Source: a virus
Strand: one strand, 5' to 3'
DNA: 21,604 nucleotides
IMG/VR virus record: IMGVR_UViG_3300018916_000037
Location: 1 to 21,604 of that record
Under the pieces are notes generated by a model, which was not told the origin of the DNA, ran no database searches, and worked only from the letters and a program-made list of their open reading frames with translations. Position numbers and translations under genes: made by a program. Numbering within the stretch: position 1 is the stretch's first letter; every line of letters starts with the position of its first letter. This document shows positions 1 to 12,400 of the stretch, piece by piece.

Positions 1-2
1 TC

Positions 3-477
3 AAGTCGCAACTTGGCGGGATTGAAACTGCCGTAGAGTCATTATCCAACAGTCTAGAACGCAATAACATCGCATCCCAGTTTAAAGCGGATGCCACCCA
101 GACGCAAAGCGCCGCCCGACGCATGACAGGCGCTGTTGATCAGATGGGTGACAAAATGAAGGCGGCTGCGAAACGGATTGACCCTTTAAAGAAGGAGTTC
201 CGAGCATTACGAGCCGAGGTCAAATTAATAGATTTTGGGGACATTACCGACGATCGCCAATTTAAGAAGGCGAATAATGAAGCCCGAAAGTATATTACGA
301 CCCTCCAGCATTTAGAAACTCAGATTCGGGGGGATACGACGGCTGAACGTGAATTTACCGCCCAACTCAAGCAGCAGCAAAGGGTGATGGCGACCCGCAT
401 GGAGATGCAGGAGCATCAACGAGTTGCCGCAAAAGCTGCTGGGCGTGTAGGAGAGTTCCAAGTTGTTCAACAGGCAG
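3..477 (+). other. N-terminal charged helical segment of the tape measure protein
   Basis: Residues 1-159 are rich in Ala, Gln, Lys, Arg and Glu with no Pro-rich or hydrophobic stretches, so a long helix or coiled coil is likely. The opening residues (SQLGGIETAVESLSNSLE, then RNNIASQF) resemble the stretch shortly after the initiator Met in TP901-type tape measures, where two helices precede the conserved core. I infer that only a few tens of residues are missing on the left. Repeated Met codons at 123, 147 and 159 could be mistaken for starts, but coding character clearly extends upstream of them. Confidence 0.7.
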
Positions 478-3400
478 GGCAACTTCTGGTAAACGACAAA
501 CTAGTCGGACAGGCAAAGGATGCGATCAATGTTTTTGCCACCTTTGACGACAAGATGGCTGGGGTCGCCGCTATTACAACAGCGACGGGAGATAGCCTAG
601 ATGCCCTGCGGGAAAAGGCTAAATACTTAGGTGCGACAACCCGCTTCACAGCATCAGAAGCCGCCGATGCGATGTCTTTCTTGGGGATGGCCGGCTTTAA
701 AACAGAAGCTATCCTTTCCGGGACTCAATCCACCCTCGACTTAGCTTCCGCAGGACAACTAGGATTAGCGGAATCAGCCGATATCGCCTCCAACGTCCTA
801 AGTGGTATGCAACTTAAGGTTGAAGACTTGGGCCACGTCACAGACGTAATGGCAAGGACAGCAACTAGCGCCAATACCAACATTCAACAAATGGGTGTGG
901 CGATGTCTTATGCCGCTCCCAACGCGGCTCTATTTGGGGCGACGCTCGAAGAGACATCGGCTTTGATCGGTGTGATGAGTAACGCTGGTGTACAAGCAGA
1001 TAAGGCAGGTACAGCTACCCGTGGTGCTTTCTTGAAGTTAGCTTCTCCCGTAAAGGAAGGGAAAATTGCTCTAGCAGAAATGGGCATGACCTTGGTCGAT
1101 TCCTCTGGGAACATGAGGAACGTTATTGAGATATTCAACGAACTCAACGACAAGCTCAAAATTAGCCCTGACACCTTAAAGTCTATCCAAGACGCGGGCG
1201 AAGATATTGACTCATTGGGAGAAGTGTCTCAGTCCAAACAAATCCAAGCCTTAAAAGGCATCTTTGGAACAACTGGGATATCCGGGGCATCGGCGGCACT
1301 AGGTCAAATCAAAGAATTAAATAGACTGGCGATCGCAACTCGTGCTAGTTCCACCAACACTGAGCAACTTACTCAATACTTTACAGAACTTCGTGATATA
1401 AAAATGAAGCCGGGGCAGGATCTTTTTGCTGCGATTATCGAGCAAACCCCCAGCTATACAGAGGCGGTGCGTCAGATTGACGAGGCAAACCTCGCCCTGA
1501 TGCAGGTGAACCTCAAAACACTTAATAGCTTGGATAGTGGTCGTCTAACAGACTACTTCCAGCAAGTTAAAGGGATTAGTACTGCGCCTGGGCAAAGTCT
1601 ATTTGCTGCGGTTGTAGAAAATGCCCCTGATACGCAAAATGCGCTCAACCAAGTCTCAACAGCAATGGAGCAATTGGGAATTCAGGTTAAAGGGCAAGTT
1701 GGGGCAGCGCGGTTGATGGCTCAGGTTATGGAAAACAACCTCGCAGGTAGCTTCCGCTCTCTTGAGTCAGCACTAGAAGCCGTACAGGTTAACTTTATTG
1801 AACCTCTGACCCCTTTAATTCGGCTGGCAATTGATGCCGCCACCCAGTTTGCTTTATTCATCGCCAACCTTCCTGCCCCCATCCGTACAACCATCAGTGT
1901 TGCGGCTGCGCTAACATTGGGTATGGGAGCGTTGGCGATCGCAATCGGTGCAGCCGGGGTCACGCTTTTTGGTTTTCAGCAAGCTATGGCAGTAACGAAC
2001 CTGGCGTCTTCCTCTTTGGCGGCAGGATTGATACCCCTTACTGGTTTCTTTGATACAGCGCAAAAAGCTATTGTTGCAACAAATCCATTAGAAACTTTCT
2101 TCAAGCGTAACACCCAACTTGCTGGAGATTTTGAGAAAGCCGCCGCTGGGACATTTGACGAAACCATAGCAGGGATGAAGCTGTTAGGACGGCAGGCGAT
2201 CCAAACCGGGAAAGCCTTCCTCGTCATGTCGAGATCCCTAATGCTCTCCCCGATTGGGTTGGGTATTGGTGGATTCTTGCTCCTAAATACAGTGCTAGAG
2301 CAGGTTGTCCCAGGTTTTAACTTACTGGGAACTGTACTCGGTGCGATCGCTGCTCCTTTCGGTTTTATATACGGCTTACTTAAGGGCATCATCCACTCTT
2401 TCCTTGATCTTCTAGGCTTAACTGGATCTGGGGCGATGGGTACGATAGCCCCTGTATTTGGCACCATTACTAATGCAATTGAACTTGCAGCTAAGTCATT
2501 TTCCCTGTTTGCCGAATCAGGGGAGCGGATTGGAGAGCGACTGGGAAAGGCAATTACACTCCCATTTGAATTAGCTGGGCAAGCTATTGGCTCCTCTTGG
2601 GATCGAACAATTAGCTTTATCCGAGGAATTCTACGTCCCTTTGCTGACTTTGTTCAGGGCATTGGGCAAATGTTAGTTGGGTTCCTCGCCGAAGCCTCAC
2701 CAGGTCCCACTTTCTGGATACGAAAGAAGTGGGCGATGACAGTACACTTCTTGCAAGGACTATTTGAGCGCCTCAAGGTAGGTGCGATCGCCGTGGGACA
2801 GCAGTTATTAAATGCTTTTACTACTGTTCTCCCTCAACTCTCCAGTGCAATTTCCATTGCGACGGTATTTGCAGAACTATCAGGGATTATTAACCCTGTA
2901 CAAGGGTTAGCGATCGCAATTGGGAACACAATTTTTGGTGGCATTGTGGAGTCGATGGGTAAGTCACTAGATGAAGTGATCCCCATCTTTATTCGCCGCT
3001 TCTCCCTTGTTGCCGCGTTTGGTGGGTTCCTTGCTCAACGATTGAACTTCCTCCAGCCCCTGCAAGCTCAAATTATTGCCGGACTTGCGATTATTACAGG
3101 GCTTTCGACGTTTTACCTAAAAACGTTCAGTTTCGACATTGCAAGTATCTGGCATACTACTGTTCAAATTATCCAAGGGGACTTACAGGCATTGGCTGGG
3201 GTCGCTAAAAATGTTGGGCTTCTTTTAATTAGTTTTCTCGCCGAAGCCTCACCGGGACCTACCTATTGGATTCGCCGGAAGTGGGCGATGACGATAGAAT
3301 TCCTCTCAAGCTTGTTTAAAAAAATTCGCTCCGCCGCAGTTCTTGTCAACCAAGCTTTCTTAGGGATTGGCGATGTCTCATCAGATCAAGGAATTGTTGC

Positions 3401-6400
3401 CCGCCAACAAATCCTTGAAGGTGTCGTTCTTAGCCTAGTCTCAGGCGTCAAGCTATTAGGCTCAGTTGCCACTGGAGTAGATTGGGCAATTACTCAGATT
3501 AACCAGTCGGTGGCTTCAGCCATTGACAATCTTGATCTCTTGGGATTTACCCTCCTCACCCTTTCTTCCCTGCCAATGACCCTTATTGGGCAACTAGCTC
3601 AAGGATTTGAGGCGGTACTTCCCGAACTTGCCCTTTTTGTAGGAGTCGGACTCCCGCGAGCGATCGCCTACGCATTGCCAGGAGCAGTCGCGATTGCAAT
3701 GAGTACAGGACTCATTCAAGGGCTAGAGAAGGGCTTTGCCACTTTTGTTGCTGGGATGACGGAACGCTCCAAAGTTGCGTCACAACAATTGTCTCAGATG
3801 TTCGATGCCAACTTGAAGCAGGCAATCAACCGAGGACTATCAGAAGGCGTGACAACGTTTGTCCGAAATCTTCCTAGTGTCTTTCCCGGCATGGAAGATT
3901 ACCAGTTTACGTTTGATTTTGATCAAGCGTATGCCGATTATGAAAGTCAACGAGAAGCGCGAGTTCAGGCAATTACCTCTTATTTACAGGAAGTAGGAGT
4001 TGTAGCCAACCAGGTAGGGCAACAGCTTCAAGCAGCACTAGCTCCCTTGCTCTCATTTCGGATTGGGGACATATTCCCCGCTCTTAGCTTCCTTCCTCCC
4101 TTAATCCCCCTAGTTACCGCCATTGTCCCTGCTTTTCAATCTCTATCGCAGGTTGTCCAGTCCCCGGCTGTACAGGGAATTGTTAATTTCTTAACCGGAA
4201 CTGTCCTCCCAACGGCATTACAAACATTGCGTGCGATCGCTTCGACGGTTGGTTTGGTTTTTAATGCTTTTATTTCACTCCCCCTAACTGCTGCACTGAT
4301 CGTAATTACTCGTCCCATTGTTTCTGCCTACCGAGAACTCCTGGCATTTCTCCCGCAGATTCCTGGGATACTCGGACGAGCGATTGTTCAACTTGCCCGA
4401 ACAGCCGCTACAGCCGTGGCTAATTTACTTGCGCGAATTCCCTATATTGGGGAGACCGTCTCTCGTGCATTCTTGGGAACCGTAGAATTCTTGATTGCAG
4501 TCACTCCGGTATATTTCCGACTACTGAGAGGACTATTTGAACGCTATTTCTTGAAGACAATTCGCCCATTACTTACTAGGTTCCAGCAACTATTTGGTCA
4601 AGTTGCCCAAGGGATTGTTTACGCCTTAGAAAGGGGATTTAAACCATTAGGTACACTGCTATTCCGAGCGCTTAATCCAATGAGCGCTTTCAAGCTAATT
4701 GGGACATACATCCGTACCAAGGGCTTCGCCGGACTGTTTAAACCTGGGTTGTTCATGCTCAACCCATTTGACTTATTCTTTGGGGGAATTCCAGGGATCT
4801 CTTGGGCAGTTAGAACAGCCGCGACAGCGTTCTATCGCATACCCTTCCCCGCCGGAATAATCGATAAGAAATCGCGAGAATTATTTCAAATCTTTGCAGG
4901 CTCAGAAGCCTTCCTGGAAGCAGAGCTTAAATCCCGACGACTAGGGCGAACCATGCTCGTCTCGATAGAAGATATCTTGAAAACTCAGCCAGCGATTGGT
5001 CGCTTCCTAATACAAATCCTCCGAGGGGTGTTAATGATCAACCCTCTCGTCCAAATCATTGGTCGTATTGCCCTAACTACAATGTTTTGGTACTCGGCAT
5101 TGAAGCCGATTACACCGGAGATGTTTGAGGCGATCGCTGCGACAAAGATGCTGGGGCTTTCCCTTTCTCCAGTCGCAAGTATCCTCAAGGGAATGCGCTT
5201 CGTGTTTGTTGACATGAACGAAGCCTTTATGAGGTTTGCTCGTGGCATTATCCCTTTCATGCGCGGAGTACAGAACTTCTTTAATGTCTTAGGAACAATT
5301 ACAGGCGTAGTTGTCCACGAGACTGCCGGAATTACAAGTATCCTCTTAAACTTATTTAAAGCCACATTCGGAAACCTAGGCTTACTTGTCGCTATTGGTT
5401 TTGCTGGCGCGATTGATGCAACGTTAATTGGATTCCGAGCGATCGCCCAACTAGCACGTCTTAAAACTGAGCAGTATGGGGATGCTTTAGTTGCCCTATT
5501 TCAGGGAAATATTGGTCCACTACTTGGACAGATTGCTAGCGACGTAATGGGTGTCGTTGGGTTTATATTCGAGCAAACTATTGTGCGGGTTACGAAGGTA
5601 GCACTTAGCCTTGCCTCTACTGTGGGCGGTGCGATTCGAGCGACATTCCAAGAAATTGTCCGATTTATCCGTGACCCGTGGAATGAAAGTATCCGCCTCC
5701 TTAACTTGCTTGATGCTGCGGTAGATCGCGTACTAGGGAATATTGCAAGGACGATTAACGTCTACATCCAGCAACTTCAGCTCGACAGGCTTGCCCGTTT
5801 CCTCTCTCATTACTGGGTACAGATTGCGGCGATCGCAGACGTTCTCCTCGCCGTATATGGGGTGCTTAATCCCATGCAGGCGGCAATCTCTGGACTGATT
5901 GGGTTAGGGTTATTTCTAATTCAGGAGTACCGGACAGGCTTCCAAAACCTAGATGCGTTGATTCAAGGATTGGCGCATCCCATTGAGCTTATTACCAATG
6001 CCATTAAAGCAATGGTGGCGGCGCTGGGCATCTATATCCCACCGGATCTAACCAACATCATTGCTAATGTTACAGAGCAATTTATTAAATCCCTTCCGAT
6101 TATTACAGGGGGAGTATTCCTGATTGCCCTGCTCATCAAACGCAACATCGGCGAGGCATTTAGCACTGTGACAGGTGGGGTAATGAAGATCGTCGGGGGA
6201 CTGATGCAGGCGGTAGATGCGACACGAGTTTTTGGGGGTGCAATTTCCGACGTAGCACAAAGTCCTAAGGTACAAGCAAAGGTTGGCTCTCAAGTCCACA
6301 AAGTCCGTCGGCAAGAATCTGTGTTGGGCGTCCGCAATCCATTCGCCTATTCCCAAAATGAAGATCAACAGAGAAGAGCCGTTGCGCTTGGGGATGAGCG

Positions 6401-9400
6401 GGTGGCAAAGAGTCGGGCAGCCCTACGGTATCAGGATGAGATCAACAAGAGCCTACAGAAGATTGTTAAGGAGGAAGAGGAAGAAATTAAGCGGTTGGCG
6501 CGATCGCGCAATGCTCGTGACCAAATCATGGCATTTGGAGGAAAGCTCCAGCGCCCCGATGGCTTCTCTTATGAAGTAGCGCCCTTACTAGAGAAGAAGA
6601 AGGGGCTGCTTGGATTAAATCGGCTGGAGTTGAGCGAGACAGGCAAAGCTGCGGTTGCAGATCAAGCAAGGAGAAGAATTACGTCTCCAGACTCCGAGTC
6701 TGCTATGGGGACTCGAATGCAGGCAGCAAGAAGATCTGGATTAAGAGCCGCATTTGAAAGACACAGTGGAGAGCCTATTCCAGATGACGTTCTCAGGAAA
6801 CTAGCGCAGCAGGGAGATTACGGCATCACCAATCTCATGGGAGCCTTCCAGAAGGCGATGGAAAATCTTCATGTTAAAGATTTCCAAGTTAACAAGTTGT
6901 ACGTTGCCGAATTTAATCGACCCCAAAATTTCCCAACCCAAACACCTATCGACTCAAACGCTTTTGATATCCAACTCAATAGGTTTCGATCGAATCCTAT
7001 TCATGCCAACAAAGAAATTATCAAAAAAGCTAAAACTGCTTCAGAAATTCAAATTGAGATTGACCAAGCTACTACCACTGGGGATACAAGCTATGCAAAT
7101 TTGATTGGCAAGTTTAAACAAAGACTTGAAAAGATGTTTGAGGTTCCTGCTGGGAATTCGGCTATTGTAAGCTCTAATGTTATTGAGGAACACGCAAAGA
7201 CGCTATCCGCTAAATTCAATTTAAGTGAAGAGGAATACCAAAAAGCAAGAAAAGCTGTTATCACTGACTTGCTTCAGAGACAGGCAAAATCTATTGGCAA
7301 GACTGTAACTGACTTCAATGATTTTGAAGAGGCGAATATTGAAGCCCTGAAGCAAGCTAACCGAAGAGTTGAAGGTTTTCATCCCATCGCGACAAATACT
7401 GATGTCTTAGCTCAAGCGGTTCGCAATATAGCAGGGCAAACGCAAGCAGAAGTAGATCAACTTAATCAAACTAGGCGCTCCTTTTTTAGTAGCCTATTTG
7501 GCTTCACTGGAGTTCCTCAACTCATTGAAAATTTCCAGTACAATCGTCGCCTCTTCCGTCGTAGTCAACAAATTTCGCGACGGGTTGAGGAAATGGCGAG
7601 GCAAGAGTCAAAAGACAAAGCATCAGCACAGGCAGCGCGGCAAAGGGGACTAGAGGCGCTGATGTCTAGATCTGGTTCTGGCTATGACTTCCACACTCAA
7701 TCCGCACAATTTTATGCCTCCAAACAAATCAACGCCCAAGAACAGGCATTCATTGAATCTTGGGTAAAAAATCGTAGCTTCAAAGTTGACATTACTCAAC
7801 ACCAAGCTTTCCGCCCAGAAGTTGACAAGATAATTGATAGATTTAAGCAACTTTCAACCAATTTAACTTTAAATACTGTTGATGACGTTAAAAAGTTCCG
7901 ACAGACACTTAATGATGTATCTACACAGATACAAACACAACTATCAAAAGACGAACAAACTGCTCTTAAAAAGCTAGAGCAATACCTCCTACACGGAGCA
8001 TCTGAAGCTCCGAAAGGAGGTCAACTATCTTTTGGTGAGCGAGATTCTATCCTCGCGGCAATTAACAAAAGTATTGCCAATAATAAAGGAGCCTTCGGCA
8101 TAACAGGAGATCACAAGGATATCTCCAAGGCAAGTTTCAAGAAGTTATATGACCAAAATGAGGTCGCCATAAACCGCATCATTTCACAGTTCGCAGCAAC
8201 GGGTGAATTCGTTGCCAAAATTGGGGGCAAAAATGAGTATATCGAAGGGGCGTATAAAGAGATAGAGAGAAAGCTTGGACTAGGAGGAGGTGGAAAGGGA
8301 AGTTCACTACGACGGATTCAAGACATTAAGTTCAGTAATACGATTCGTCAACTAGGCATTAATTTTGGACTCTTTGTTCAAAGCATCGAAGAGAATGTTG
8401 CAGAGTTTCGGGAGCGGATTTATAGAGGACTGGATAGCTTTGAAGGTTGGCTTGAATCCCATCTCCGTTTCCCCAGCCTAGCTACTGGAATTGTTGATCT
8501 CATTCGTCGTCCATTTGAGTTCCTCTCAAACAATATAGAAGCTATCTATACAGCACAGAAGATAAATATCCAAAATATGGCAAATCAGATTAGGGCTGAT
8601 TTTGTCGGGTCTAATGTTGTCAGCCGAATTAATAACCTTAATCAGAAATATAAAGAAGCAAGAGAAGCCTCACTTCAGACTATCCTGCAATCCTCCAGGG
8701 ATGAACGAATAGCTAAACTGGGTCGAAAGAATGCTTTCCAAGGGGCACAGCTAGGTCCTGTGTGGGAAGAGTTAAAGAAACGGCAACTTAGTCAAGCTCA
8801 GTCCGGTCAAACTGTAAGCGCATTGATGCGTGGGGGAATGAGCGAACAAGCTGTTCGTTCCATGTTAGACAGGGAACTGCGACGACAGGGACTTTCTAGG
8901 GATCAGGTTACAACCGAGATAGATAAGGTTCTTGCTAGCCTTGGGAATCAAGCTCGCTATTCAGTGGGCGACATCTTGAAGATGCGAGGCATTGATGCAA
9001 CTAAGGTCTCCAAGGCGCTTGAGTCTGCTCTTTCACTAGAAGCTAAGGCAGTAGAGCAAATCCTCAAGAACCCAAACTATACGGCGCGAGCTGTGGGTCC
9101 ATTCCAGCTCTTTATGGTTCGTGACATAGTTGGCATTCTAGGCGACACCTTCCGAGGAATTGGAGGTACGATGGTGCGTCTTGTTCGCCCTGTTGCAAAA
9201 GATGTAACAGCGGCATTTGGTAGTAATGTGTTGACTCGTATCGCTAATGTGACCCGTGAAATTAATAAATTCTTAGAGATTGGAGCATCTCGATTAGAAG
9301 TAGGAATTATTAAAGTTGTTGGGCGAAACCCGTTAAGTCGGGCAATTAATCGCTTTGCGAGTAGCCTTGGTGGACAGACAGATCTACTAGCTCGGTTTTT

Positions 9401-12400
9401 TGACAAACAAGCTGGTATTGTTGCCGATCAAGCTCCTAAAACCTTTACGGTTCGGATTGTTAATGCCGTTCAGTCCATCTACAAAGCTGTTTCAGATAAT
9501 CTTACAAAAGCTTATAACTACGTTCAAGCTCAAAAAGGCATCCTTCCTGCGATCGCACGGCTTATGGGAGGCGTTCGAGATTTCTTCAAGGGATTGTTCC
9601 GTAACAAAGAACTTGAAAAAGTTCAACAACAGATTAGTCAACAACGAAGGGCGTTTGAATCTAACGATCCAAGAAAGTTCAAGGGTGAAGAGCAGCAAGC
9701 AAGAGCAGCTTCCCGTCGTCGAAGGATAGCCGAACAACTTCCGGCATTAGAAGAGAAACGCAGGCTCTTAGCACGTAATCCAGTCCAGAAAATGGCTGAT
9801 TATGTAAGCTCTAAAAAGCTTCCAGAGAGAGGATTTAATCGGATAGGACAAACCTTTGAAGGGATGAGTAGTCGCCTCTCTGAGTTCGCCACGGTTCTCC
9901 GTGATAAGCGAGTAAAAGCAGAGGAAAAGCGCCGAGGCGGGGTTTACGATCCAGACTTATATGATCGCGTTTCGCCAAGAGGTCAAAGACGCGGGGCAAG
10001 TGGGCTGGGACAAACGATGTCGCCCCAAAACAACGACCAAATGGGAGGCGTCCGACCAAGAGAAGGGATGCGATACATAGGGCGAGGGATTGTAGGTGCA
10101 ACACAAGACATCCTGCCCTTGACCACCAAGATATTTTCCGACTTGCTCTCGGCTGGAGCTAAAACAAGCGATCGCCTGGGACAATTCTTCCGAGGAGCGG
10201 CGCTAAAAGTTCAAGGGGCATGGTGGCAATCGGCGACCGACATCATGGGACGTAGTTGGCGAGCAATGGTTACAGCAGCAAAAGGAGTCGGAAGCTTCAT
10301 TATTGCCCGATTAAATCATGGAAGTGCCGACGTAACGGCAGCAGCCTGGGATCGCACTCAGCATTCAGTTTCCCAGGATATGCAACAGATGGCTGAAACT
10401 GCTCAAGCCACTGGACAACATATTAGCGGAAGCATGGAGCAATCGGCAACCCGCTCCGTTGGGTTCTTTTCTCAACTAGGAAACAGCATTGGCAGAGTCG
10501 GCAAAGCCGGGATGGCGATTGGAGGAGCAGTTACAGGCATAGGTTTCGGAGCGCAGACAGCCGTATACTCCCTCTCTACAATGGGATTTGTTAGCGAGGA
10601 TACATCCGAGAAACTTCGCAAATTCTTTGAAATCTTCACTCTTTTTGGTGCCGTAGGCGGAATAGTTACTCCGCTCTTTGCCGCAGTAGCATCTTCTTTG
10701 GGAGCCATTGGCGCGATCGCCGGAACAGTCGGCACAGCAATTGTCGGGGTTGGCGGTGCGATCGCTTCTGTTGTTGGACTAGGAAGTGTCGCCTTCGCCC
10801 CAATTATTTTAGGTATTGCAGCCGTTGGGCTTGCATTTGCTGGATTGTACTTAGCGATTAAATCCAACTTCCTCGGAATTGGCAATATACTTACTACCCC
10901 TATCCATTGGATCGAGGCAGCATGGCAGGGATTCGTAGATCGATTTGGGGCAAGGTTGATGCCAATCATTCAACCTGCATTGAATGTCGCACAGGGTTTA
11001 ATCAACGCATTGAACCATAACCCCACCCTCCGCATTCCAGAAGCTTGGGAGGCTATGAAGGAAAGAATCGGGGCTGTATTTAACTGGATGTCTTCAACAG
11101 CCGGGGCAATTGGCAATGCGATCGTTGGATTCTTTAGCCCTATCGGTAAATTATTCTCACACGGCGGAGTACGCGAACAGCCAGTAATTCAACCCCGCGA
11201 AAATAGCATTCAACAACTTGGACATAAAGTTCAAGAATCAACCTCAGTAGTCACTGAAAGAGCAAGTGGCTTAGGTCGTGCGGTTAATGATCTAGCTGCC
11301 AAAACCCTTGTTGATATCCTGGCAAAAATAACATTACTTGTCGGAGGAATAGTTCTATTTCGCCAACAAGTTGGGAAAGATATTGCCAATCTGGGCGCTC
11401 AGGTCGTATCGAGCCGCAGTATGCCTTCTTCTTTGATTAATGCGATTGGCGTAAGTGTTTTGGCTAAAACTTTTGCTACCTCACTTGGTATAGCCAAGAT
11501 CGTTAGGGGCGTCACATCTCTAGGTAAAATATCCGAAGATCTGCTTAAGCCAATCCAGAAGTTAGCTTCAAACATAGGACTGAAAGCTAATACGACAGGA
11601 AGACGACCCCAAACCGCACTAGAGTTAACATCCGGAACACTCAAGGGACTAGGAAAACTAGGGGACAAACTTCGACCTATTGCTGGATACATACCAGCGA
11701 TTGCACTCGCTGCACCTGATGTAGCAATGTTAGGAAGCGGACTTATTGGATTAAGCTATGCCTTTAGCGAATTTCCTGTCTTCCTGTTAAAGTTCAAGTC
11801 ACTTCTTATGTTGGCTGGTGGCTTTGCCTCTGCGATCTCTGGGGTTGTGCTCTTACTGGAATTGGCAACCAAACAGACAAATGTACTAGGAGTGCTTGTT
11901 GGTAGTCTAGTATTCGTTGTTAAAGCTTTTGCCGGAGTATTCAAGGGCTTTCAGAAAGCTTTTGCTGAAATTTCAAACCCCCTGAAAGCCTACTACGATG
12001 ACTTTATCGCCACAGTCCAAAGGATGGGTAAAGCGGGCGATGATTTTGGACAAAAACTTGGATACGGGCTAGCTCAAGCTCTAATTTATCCTTTAAACTT
12101 TATTTACCAAGCTTGGCAGGGTTTAGTAGACTGGTTCGCACGACTCCCTTTGGTATCACACGCACTAAATATAGGGCAAGGGTTGGTAAATGCTCTGAAC
12201 CACGGCGCGGCGGACGTTACAGCCGATGCTTGGGAGTCTACTGAGCAGCGAGTAGGAGGAGTTTTTGGTTCCTTGGCGTCAGCCGCAAGTGGTATCGGCA
12301 ATACAATCGCTGGGGCTTTCAAGCCAAGACCTCAAAAGAATAAAGTATTGCAACCCCAAAGTCAAGTAGAAGAGAACCCGGAGTCTCTTGGCTCTGGAAT

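Larger units (their letters stand above)
1986..6240 (+). other. Hydrophobic/amphipathic region I of the tape measure
   Basis: Residues about 662-2080 are dominated by Leu, Ile, Val, Phe, Ala and Gly with scattered Arg, Lys and Gln, arranged as amphipathic helices and candidate membrane-spanning segments (for example around 2235-2300, 3000-3120, 3600-3720, 4080-4300 and 5380-5460). Long tape measures commonly have such segments; they are thought to be held in the tube with chaperone help and in some phages to enter the host membrane at ejection. Two SPGPT-WIR motifs lie at 2682 and 3234. I see no enzymatic motif. An aromatic-rich stretch follows 3890 (EDYQFTFDFDQAYADYE). Exact helix boundaries need prediction software. 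Confidence 0.65.

Noticed and set aside
123-125. First in-frame ATG as the start of the gene
   Set aside because: The frame is open and matches tape measure N-terminal sequence upstream of it, and no convincing ribosome binding site precedes it.
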